Of a stretch of DNA of 64,000 bases, positions 57,984-64,000 are shown in pieces. Location of the stretch: contig CAWFYS010000014.1 in assembly GCA_963820075.1 (NCBI GenBank), positions 1-64,000 on the forward strand, written 5' to 3'. Position 1 is the stretch's first letter; every line of letters begins with the position of its first letter. A program made the translations under genes and the position numbers. This DNA comes from Kumtagia sp963820075. Its GTDB lineage: Bacteria; Pseudomonadota; Alphaproteobacteria; Rhizobiales; Rhizobiaceae. Under the pieces are notes generated by a model. That model saw only the letters and a list, made by a program, of their open reading frames with translations. It was not told the DNA's origin and did no database searches.

Positions 57984-58523
57984 TCAGAAAGGCTTTACCA
58001 CGACGAGCACCACGATCACGATCATAAGAATGGTTGGAACCTCGTTCATCAACCGCCAGTGCCGCGCCGGCCTGTCGTTGCGGTCTTCGGCGAACCGCCG
58101 CACCGCGCCGCCGAAATAGCCATGCACCCCGGAGAGAATGAGCACGGCGGCAATCTTGGCATGCAGCCAGCCGCCGAAAAACGAAAACCCCCTCCATGCG
58201 AGCCACAGACCGAGAACCCAGGTCGCGATCATCGCCGGATTGATGATCAGACGGTAAAGCCGGCGCTCCATGATCTTGAAGGTCTCCGACTGCACCGAGC
58301 CGCGTGCCGCGTCGCTGTGATAGACGAAAAGCCTGGGCAGATAGAGCATTCCGGCCATCCAGGACATGACCGCGATCACATGGGCCGCCTTGATCCAGGG
58401 ATAGAGGCCGATAGGGTCGAGCAGGAACAGGACAACCGTCGCGGCCGCAAAAATAAATATGGCCACGCCTGCGCGTCTGGCTGCCAGTCGCCGGCTCTCA
58501 GCCGTTTTATCGAACTGCGTCAT
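57984..58523 (-). CDS. hemJ: Protoporphyrinogen IX oxidase HemJ
   Basis: A 179-residue inner-membrane protein with four segments that oxidises protoporphyrinogen IX in haem synthesis. The conserved His lies in YPWIKAAHVIAVMSWMAGML, followed by LPRLFVYHSDAARGS. MERRLYRLIINPAMIATWVL and LHAKIAAVLILSGVHGYF are further HemJ hallmarks. The start at 58523 (MTQFDKTAES) was chosen over a longer upstream frame. It borders the proposed replication origin; the hemE gene often found at this position in alphaproteobacteria is absent from the window. Confidence 0.93.
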   Translation of the reverse strand: MTQFDKTAESRRLAARRAGVAIFIFAAATVVLFLLDPIGLYPWIKAAHVIAVMSWMAGMLYLPRLFVYHSDAARGSVQSETFKIMERRLYRLIINPAMIATWVLGLWLAWRGFSFFGGWLHAKIAAVLILSGVHGYFGGAVRRFAEDRNDRPARHWRLMNEVPTILMIVIVVLVVVKPF

Positions 58524-58621
58524 CGTTGGTTTTTCGGCCTCCTCCGGGCCTTGGCACGCTGATTGTACCCGAGGCCTTCGACATCGTGGAACCGGCATTC
58601 CACCAGCTCTCTTCTAAAATC

Positions 58622-58636
58622 TTAAATCCATTTTAA
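58622..58636. promoter_or_regulatory. CtrA-type binding site (TTAA-N7-TTAA)
   Basis: TTAA ATCCATT TTAA matches the full consensus of the cell-cycle regulator CtrA exactly. In Caulobacter CtrA binds such sites in the origin to block initiation. Here it is the only full match I see in the gap. It could alternatively control hemJ transcription. Confidence 0.65.
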
Positions 58637-58897
58637 GGAATCTACTGATTCTATGAGTCTGTTGGAATCGGTGATTGCGGACCATCCCGCCGGTCACTCC
58701 CGGTTGTGGCTGACTTGCATTGCGGCACAACGGGCGCCGGAACAAGGACAATATCGGGGATACTCCGTAAAAGATAAGCACTTTCTGACAGTTAGTGCCC
58801 TCGCGCTTTATTGCCCAGGTGGAAAGACCGCTTCGGCCTACGAATTTTTCCCCAGATTTCTCCAAAGACTGGCCGCGAATTCGACAGCGCCATGAAT

Positions 58898-58906
58898 TGT
58901 GGACAA
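58898..58906 (-). promoter_or_regulatory. DnaA box-like site
   Basis: TGTGGACAA, reverse complement TTGTCCACA, differs from TTATCCACA at one position. It is the first of three boxes in the right half of the gap. Confidence 0.6.
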
Positions 58907-58955
58907 ACCGGGTTCTGATACAGTCACCCCGAATGGGCGGGGAGAGTTCGGCCCT

Positions 58956-58964
58956 TTATCCACA
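58956..58964 (+). promoter_or_regulatory. DnaA box (perfect)
   Basis: TTATCCACA is the canonical strong DnaA box. It lies 58 bp from the first box-like site and 34 bp from the third. Confidence 0.8.
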
Positions 58965-58989
58965 TCAGGCAACAGGTCCGGGCGATTTC

Positions 58990-58998
58990 TGTGAATAA
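58990..58998 (-). promoter_or_regulatory. DnaA box overlapping the ppsR start codon
   Basis: TGTGAATAA, reverse complement TTATTCACA, fits the degenerate consensus TTATNCACA. It includes the GTG start codon of ppsR, so DnaA binding here could also affect that gene. Confidence 0.6.
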
Positions 58999-59812
58999 GC
59001 CGCAAAGCTTCTTCCATCTCCATCTGATCTCGGATGCGACCGGCGAGACGCTGCTTGCCGCCGGACGTGCGGCTTCGGCGCAGTACAAGCATGCGCGCGC
59101 GATCGAACACATTTATCCGCTGATCCGTACGGAAAAGCAGATCGACAAGGTCCTTCAGGATATAGACGAGGAACCCGGCATCGTCCTTTACACAATCGTC
59201 GACCAGCATCTGGCGGGGCTGATCGATTCGCGCTGCGCGGAGATGGGCCTGCCCTGCGTATCGGTACTGGAGCCGGTATTGGCCGTCTTCCAATCCTATC
59301 TCGGAGCGCCGGCTGGCCGCCGCGTCGGGGCGCAGCATGTATTGGATGCCGATTACTTCCGCCGCATCGATGCGCTGAACTTCACCATGGAGCATGATGA
59401 CGGGCAGGCGCCCGACGATGTCGACGAAGCCGACATCGTGCTGATCGGCATCTCCCGCACCTCCAAGACGCCAACCAGCATCTATCTGGCCAATCGCGGC
59501 ATCAAGACGGCCAACATTCCGATCGTGCTCGGCGTGCCGATTCCGGATCGTCTGCTGGCCGCGACGAAGCCGCTGATCGTCGGACTGATTGCCACCGCCG
59601 AACGCGTATCGCATGTCCGGCAGAACAGGGTCCTTGGCGTCACGACCCGGTTCGACGCGCAGGCCTATGTGGACCGCGCCGCGATCATGGAAGAGCTGAC
59701 CTACGCGCGACAGATATGCACGCGCCATAACTGGCCGATGATCGACGTCAGCCGGCGGTCGATCGAGGAGACGGCCGCGGCAATCGTTGCCCTGCGCGGA
59801 AAGACGCGCTAG
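58991..59812 (+). CDS. ppsR: Pyruvate, phosphate dikinase/PEP synthase regulatory protein (DUF299)
   Basis: A 273-residue bifunctional serine/threonine kinase and phosphorylase that switches PPDK or PEP synthase activity. FFHLHLISDATGETL is the N-terminal signature. The P-loop-like region is ADIVLIGISRTSKTPTSIYL, and SRRSIEETAAAIVALRGK ends the protein. The start is GTG at 58991. In Caulobacter the homologue is the first gene clockwise of the origin. Whether the target is PPDK or PpsA cannot be told here. Confidence 0.92.
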   Translation: MNKPQSFFHLHLISDATGETLLAAGRAASAQYKHARAIEHIYPLIRTEKQIDKVLQDIDEEPGIVLYTIVDQHLAGLIDSRCAEMGLPCVSVLEPVLAVFQSYLGAPAGRRVGAQHVLDADYFRRIDALNFTMEHDDGQAPDDVDEADIVLIGISRTSKTPTSIYLANRGIKTANIPIVLGVPIPDRLLAATKPLIVGLIATAERVSHVRQNRVLGVTTRFDAQAYVDRAAIMEELTYARQICTRHNWPMIDVSRRSIEETAAAIVALRGKTR

Positions 59813-59852
59813 GCGATTGCCGAAACGATTGTGACAAAAGGCGGGGCGCATC

Positions 59853-60453
59853 ATGACGCAGACCCTCATCCTGGCTTCGACAAGCCCGTTTCGCAAAGCC
59901 TTGCTGGCCAATGCCGGTCTGGATTTCCTGGCCGTCGCCGCGCGCATCGATGAGCGCATGGTCGAGGCGCCGCTTGCCGGAAGCGGCGCTACGCCGGAAG
60001 AGGTCGCGCGGATCCTTGCGGAGGCCAAGGCCGCCGAGGTGAGCGAGCGCCATCCGGGCGCCATCGTGCTCGGCTGCGACCAGACACTGTCGCTCGGCGA
60101 CAGGCTGTTCCACAAACCGGAAGACATGGAGGCCGCGCGCCGCCACCTGCTGGCACTGTCCGGCAAGACCCACCAGCTCAACAGCGCGGCCGTGCTGGTG
60201 CGTGACGGCGAGGCCGTGTGGAGCACGGTTTCGATCGCGAGCCTCACCATGCGAACCCTTGCAGCCTGCTTTTATCGGCCGCTATCTGGCCCGCGTCGGC
60301 GCGTCGGCTCTGCTGAGTGTCGGCGCCTATCAGATCGAAGGGGAGGGCATTCAGCTCTTCGACAAGATCGAAGGCGATTATTTTACAATTGTCGGCCTTC
60401 CGCTGCTGCCCGTGCTGGCCGCGTTGCGGGAACTTGAAGCGATCGATGGCTGA
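59853..60453 (+). CDS. maf: Maf-family nucleotide pyrophosphatase, frameshifted as read
   Basis: A house-cleaning NTP pyrophosphatase of about 199 residues. TLILASTSPFRKALLANAGL is the Maf N-terminus with the conserved S-x-x-R. GCDQTLSLGDRLFHKPEDME and LSGKTHQLNSAAVLVRDGEA follow. The frame shifts by +1 near 60258-60262, after MRTLA, and continues PAFIGRYLARVGASALLSVG and YQIEGEGIQLFDKIEGDYFT. The stop overlaps the aroE start. Confidence 0.9.
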
Positions 60454-61296
60454 GCCGATGCGCACGGCGTTCGTGTGCGGGCACCCGATCGCGCATTCGC
60501 GCTCGCCGCTGATCCATGGGCATTGGCTGGCCCGGCACGGCATTCGGGGCAGTTACATAGCTGTCGATGTCGCGCCCGACGCTTTCGCGCCCTTCATGAC
60601 CGAGATTCGTTCCGGCCGGTATGTCGGCGGCAACGTCACGATACCGCACAAGGAGGCGGCCTTTCGCGCCGTGGACCGCCGCGATGCGGCGGCCGATGCG
60701 ATCGGTGCGGCGAACACGCTATGGATCGAGGACGGGCTGATCCACGGCTCGAATACCGATGCCTATGGTTTTGCCGCCAATCTCGATGACCGGGCGCCGG
60801 GCTGGGCAAGCCGTCCTGGCGCTGCCGTGGTGATCGGCGCGGGCGGAGCCTCGCGCGCTGTTCTTCATGCGCTGAAAACACGCGGGTTCCGCGACATCCG
60901 TATCATCAATCGTACGCTGTCGCGCGCGCAAGGCCTCGCGGGCGAGTTCGGCGCTGCTATTTTCGGCCCACCCCCTGGAAGCCGCGGACGAACTGCTTTC
61001 CGATACCGTCGCTTCTCGTCAATACGAGCGCGCTCGGCATGCATGGCGAAGCTGACATCACCGTCGATCCGGCGCGGCTTCCGGACAGGGCGCTGGTGAC
61101 GGACATTGTCTACGCACCGCTCGAAACGCCATTGCTGGCCGCCGCGCGCGCCCGCGGCTTGAAGACCGTGGATGGGCTGGGCATGCTGCTTCATCAGGCG
61201 GTTCCCGGCTTCGAAAAATGGTTCGGCACGAGGCCGGAGGTTACGCCCGAACTGCGCGCGGCCGTCATCGCCGACATTATGGGCAGGGCGCCATGA
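60446..61296 (+). CDS. aroE: Shikimate 5-dehydrogenase, two frameshifts as read
   Basis: About 282 residues. RTAFVCGHPIAHSRSPLIHG carries the shikimate-binding SRSP motif. GNVTIPHKEAAFRAVD holds the catalytic Lys, and GAGGASRAVLHALKTRG is the NADP-binding loop followed by INRTLSRAQ. The frame shifts in the CCACCCCCTGG run (about 60967-60976). A short middle frame reads PLEAADELLSDTV. A second shift near 61008-61012 is followed by LLVNTSALGMHGEADI and then VDGLGMLLHQAVPGFEKWFG. The stop overlaps the coaE start. Confidence 0.9.
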
Positions 61297-61886
61297 TCAT
61301 TCTCGGGCTGACCGGGTCGATCGGCATGGGAAAATCGACCACGGCGCGCATGTTCGCGGATGCCGGCGTGCCGGTGCACGATTCGGACGAGGCGGTACAT
61401 CGGCTCTATTCGAGCACCGCCGCGCCGCTGGTCGAGGCGGCCTTTACCGGCACCGTTCGCGACGGAACGGTCGATCGCACGGAACTCGCCGGGAGGGTGC
61501 TGGGCAACCCGGAAGCGCTGGCGCGCCTGGAAGCAATCGTGCATCCGCTGGTGCGCGCCGATGCCGACGCCTTCGTGACCCGCCACCGCACCGCCGGCGC
61601 GCCGTTGATCGTCCTCGACATACCGTTGCTGTTCGAGACCGGGGGAAGGTCGCGCGTCGACAAGGTGGTTGTCGTTACCGCTGACCCGGCAACTCAGCGC
61701 AGCCGCGTCCTCGAACGGCCGGGCATGAGCGAAGCCAAGTTCGCGGCGGTTCTCGCAAAGCAGGTTCCGGATGGGCTGAAGCGCCGGCAGGCGGATTATG
61801 TGATCGATACGGGTCTGGGCATGGATAGCGCGCGCAAGGCCGTCGGCGCCATCATTGCCGAACTCTCCGGGGAAAACCCGGCCTGA
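61293..61886 (+). CDS. coaE: Dephospho-CoA kinase
   Basis: A 197-residue kinase for the last step of coenzyme A synthesis. MIILGLTGSIGMGKSTTARM contains the P-loop. VPVHDSDEAVHRLY is the conserved substrate region, and PLIVLDIPLLFETGG the lid-side motif. The ATG at 61293 overlaps the aroE stop (ATGA). Length is normal and the frame intact. Confidence 0.95.
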   Translation: MIILGLTGSIGMGKSTTARMFADAGVPVHDSDEAVHRLYSSTAAPLVEAAFTGTVRDGTVDRTELAGRVLGNPEALARLEAIVHPLVRADADAFVTRHRTAGAPLIVLDIPLLFETGGRSRVDKVVVVTADPATQRSRVLERPGMSEAKFAAVLAKQVPDGLKRRQADYVIDTGLGMDSARKAVGAIIAELSGENPA

Positions 61887-61956
61887 CCGCACTCCCTCCT
61901 TGCGGCGCCGCGTCATCTGCCGGAAGGTCGTCGCGCCTGGAGACGAGCCAATTCGC

Positions 61957-62683
61957 ATGCGCGAAATAATTCTCGATACGGAAACGACCGGTCTTGATCC
62001 GCGCGAGGACCGCGTGATCGAAATCGGCGGCGTCGAACTCGACAACCGCTTTCCCACCGGCCGCACCTTCCATGTCTACGTGAATGCGCAAGGTCGTCCG
62101 GTTCACCCGGATGCGCTGGCCGTTCATGGGATCAGCGACGCCGAGCTCGTCGGCAAGCCGGCTTTTCCCGAGATTGTCGACGCGTTCATCGCCTTCATCG
62201 ACGGCGCCCGCCTCGTCGCCCACAATGCCGGCTTCGACATGGGCTTCATCAATGCCGAGTTCGAGCGCCTCGGTCTGCCGCCAGTGGCCTCCGAGCGTGT
62301 GGTCGATTCACTGGCGCTGGCGCGCCGCAGGCACCCGATGGGACCGAATTCACTGGATGCGCTTTGCCGCCGCTACGGGATCGACAACAGCCGTCGGACC
62401 AAGCATGGCGCGCTGCTCGATTCGGAACTCCTGGCTGAAGTCTACATCGAACTGATCGGCGGCAGACAGGCCGCCCTGGTGCTCGACAGGGCGGAGACCG
62501 CTCGCGTCGAAGAGTCGCTGGCGGTACTGGACGTCATCGTCAGGCAGCGACCTCACCCGCTCGCCGCAGCGATTGACGCAACAGGATCGCGCCGCGCATG
62601 CGCGCCTTGTCGGCGAGCTTGGCGATAAGGCCATCTGGCGAGAAGTCGGGGACTTCTCGCTCAAAGCCGAAGCTGTCAGCTGA
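61957..62683 (+). CDS. dnaQ: DNA polymerase III subunit epsilon (proofreading exonuclease), frameshifted near the C-terminus as read
   Basis: A DEDD-family 3'-5' exonuclease. Exo I is REIILDTETTGLDPREDRVI, Exo II LVAHNAGFDMGFINAEFERL and Exo III RRTKHGALLDSELLAEVYIE. The first frame closes at 62628 with an unlike tail. From about 62561-62570 another frame reads RLTQQDRAAHARLVGELGDK then AIWREVGDFSLKAE, matching the usual DnaQ C-terminus, and stops at 62683. The catalytic domain is unaffected. It overlaps the convergent secB end by eight bases. Confidence 0.9.
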
Positions 62684-63179
62684 CCTTGACCTTCGAGGCG
62701 GCCTGATCTTCGGCCAGCTTCTGCTGGAACATCTGCGCGAAGTCGATCGGGTCGAGCATCAGCGGCGGGAAGCCGCCATTGCGGGTCGCCTCGGCGATGA
62801 TCTGGCGCGCGAACGGGAACAGCAGACGCGGGCATTCGATGAAGAGCAGCGGCAGCATGTGCTCCTGCGGAAAGCCGTCGATGCGGAAGACGCCTCCATA
62901 GACGAGTTCAACATTGAACAGCACATCCTTTTCGAAGGATGCCTTGGCGTTCAGCGTCAGATTGACGTCGAACTCCTTCTCGGAAAGCGGGTTGGCGCCG
63001 ACATTCACGTTGATGTTGATGCCGGGCGGCTTGTCGCGGCCGCGCAGCGAGTTCGGCGCGCCGGGGTTCTCGAAGGAAAGATCCTTCACATACTGGGCAA
63101 GAATGTTGAGCGTGGGCTTGGCTGCCTGAGCGTTCCCATTGGTTGTTGTCCCCGCCGGGGTATTCTCGTTGCTGGCCAT
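62676..63179 (-). CDS. secB: Protein-export chaperone SecB
   Basis: A 167-residue cytosolic tetrameric chaperone delivering preproteins to SecA. LNILAQYVKDLSFENPGAPN and DKPPGININVNVGANPLSEK open the fold. VYGGVFRIDGFPQEHMLPLL and ECPRLLFPFARQIIAEATRN are the classic SecB core. The start at 63179 (MASNENTPAG) was chosen over an upstream frame. It is the expected neighbour of dnaQ. Confidence 0.96.
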   Translation of the reverse strand: MASNENTPAGTTTNGNAQAAKPTLNILAQYVKDLSFENPGAPNSLRGRDKPPGININVNVGANPLSEKEFDVNLTLNAKASFEKDVLFNVELVYGGVFRIDGFPQEHMLPLLFIECPRLLFPFARQIIAEATRNGGFPPLMLDPIDFAQMFQQKLAEDQAASKVKVS

Positions 63180-63273
63180 CGGCCGGAATCCTTTCATTTC
63201 AGCCGCGTTGCGGCCCAATCAAAAATCGCGGCTTCGCTAGCATGGCCGTCAGGGCAACACAAGTTTTGCCGGA

Positions 63274-63825
63274 TCAGGTCTCGTCGTCGATGCGACGCCA
63301 TGGAGAATCCGGATTGCGCGTGCGCGAATATTCCTCTTCGCCGAGATCGATCGTCGGACCACCTCGCCCGGGCCGGCTGGTATCGGCGCCGCCCTGGAAG
63401 ATGCCGAAATCGCCCACGATCTTCACCCGGTCGCGAACCAGGCGCCAGCCAATGTCACGCACCGGGGGCAGGAAAAGGAGAAGCCCGACAATGTCGGTGA
63501 AGAAACCGGGAATGATCAGGAGGATGCCGGCGATCAGGATCATGACGCCATGCGCGAGCTGCCGGCCGGGATCGCGGCCGGCGTCGATGTCGCGACGTAT
63601 TTTGGTGAGTACGCCGAACCCCTGCCAACGAAGCAGGATCGAGCCTATCAGGCCGGAAGCGATGACGAGCGCCACCGTGGCCAGAACGCCGATCTCGCGG
63701 CCGACCAGTGCGAAACCGGCGATCTCGATGAGCGGGAGGGCAAGGAGCAGAATTGGCAGAACGATGCGGGCCACGATCCGTCCGGAAATCCAAGGTTTGC
63801 GATGGCCGGCGATTGCTGCTGGCAC
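63274..63825 (-). CDS. FxsA family membrane protein
   Basis: A 183-residue inner-membrane protein. LPILLLALPLIEIAGFALVG is the first helix and contains the conserved PLIEI. The second is VALVIASGLIGSILLRWQGF, and MILIAGILLIIPGFFTDIVG matches the FxsA signature. E. coli FxsA affects phage exclusion; the normal role is unknown. It is upstream of secB on the same strand and divergent from the Tim44-domain gene. Confidence 0.9.
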   Translation of the reverse strand: MPAAIAGHRKPWISGRIVARIVLPILLLALPLIEIAGFALVGREIGVLATVALVIASGLIGSILLRWQGFGVLTKIRRDIDAGRDPGRQLAHGVMILIAGILLIIPGFFTDIVGLLLFLPPVRDIGWRLVRDRVKIVGDFGIFQGGADTSRPGRGGPTIDLGEEEYSRTRNPDSPWRRIDDET

Positions 63826-63961
63826 ATTCTTTCATACATAGGTATGCAGGCGTTTGATTTGAATGATCGCGCGCCGCGATCTATATGGATTGTTTGCGAC
63901 GTGCTGTGCCGCGGCCTTTTTGCGGGAATGTCGCGCTCACGAGCATGAGTTGGCGGAAGAA

Positions 63962-64000
63962 ATGGAATTCTTCGACTTCGGGACAATATTCTTTCTGGTC
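63962..64000 (+). CDS. Tim44-domain protein, 5' fragment cut by the window edge
   Basis: Only 13 codons are present: MEFFDFGTIFFLV. This hydrophobic start matches the N-terminus of rhizobial Tim44/TimA-like proteins as I recall them, and the gene is expected next to fxsA and secB in this order. GGCGGAAGAA lies before the ATG. The call rests on very little sequence plus synteny. Confidence 0.6.
   Translation, partial: MEFFDFGTIFFLV

Larger units (their letters stand above)
58524..58998. other. Probable chromosomal replication origin (oriC)
   Basis: The 467-bp gap between divergent hemJ and ppsR. It has an AT-rich stretch at about 58608-58670, in contrast to its GC-rich surroundings. It carries DnaA-box-like 9-mers at 58898-58906, 58956-58964 and 58990-58998, and a TTAA-N7-TTAA motif at 58622-58636. 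In Caulobacter the origin lies beside the ppsR homologue, followed by maf, aroE, coaE, dnaQ and secB, with rho, mnmE, mnmG, rsmG and parAB on the other side; the same order is seen here. Function is inferred from synteny and motifs. Confidence 0.82.

Overview
The window looks like chromosomal DNA of an alphaproteobacterium of the order Rhizobiales. It is GC-rich, carries many ABC importers, and has rhizobial-type interspersed palindromic repeats. Several proteins read like Mesorhizobium or other Phyllobacteriaceae members, including a NodF/NodE-like pair and a urease operon interrupted by extra ORFs. The genus call is inference from recalled family sequences; no search was run.

Layout. (1) 1-11.9 kb: tRNA-Leu, two beta-ketoadipate genes (pcaF, pcaD), a two-domain Usp protein, a CapD/WbpM-type sugar dehydratase, a methyltransferase, a D,D-carboxypeptidase lipoprotein, a P-loop kinase, an H1-like basic protein, a GST, and a NodE-like ketosynthase with a NodF-like acyl carrier protein. 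(2) 12.1-18.3 kb: urease operon ureD-A-(DUF1272)-B-C-[ParD-ParE fusion]-E-F-G. (3) 18.4-30.4 kb: class II aldolase, HAD hydrolase, a SorC/DeoR regulator with three GGCAATTGCC palindromes, a CAP-domain lipoprotein, a double-domain aldehyde dehydrogenase, deoC, and a polyamine-type ABC importer divergent from a LysR regulator. (4) 31.6-47.5 kb: pncB, an unknown polytopic membrane protein, a branched-chain amino-acid-type ABC importer (interrupted by a toxin-antitoxin module), a metallopeptidase, cysQ, and a peptide-type ABC importer with an ATC-hydrolase-like enzyme. (5) 47.5-64 kb: the conserved alphaproteobacterial origin region, holA, parB, parA, rsmG, mnmG, mnmE, a YyaL-type protein, rho, hemJ, then a probable oriC, then ppsR, maf, aroE, coaE, dnaQ, secB, fxsA and the start of a Tim44-domain gene. 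Three parS-like sites lie at 51.0-53.1 kb. The hemJ-ppsR gap holds three DnaA-box-like sequences and a TTAA-N7-TTAA CtrA-type site.

Two themes recur. First, eight conserved genes are interrupted by single-base-type frameshifts (nodE-like, ureE, aldehyde dehydrogenase, cysQ, mnmG, maf, aroE, dnaQ). Most are core genes and several breaks lie in short homopolymers, so sequencing indels are the likeliest cause, though real decay cannot be excluded. Second, several families of small palindromic repeats sit exactly at gene boundaries. In two places they appear to alter coding sequence: one supplies the livG start codon and another has entered the 3' end of a solute-binding-protein gene.
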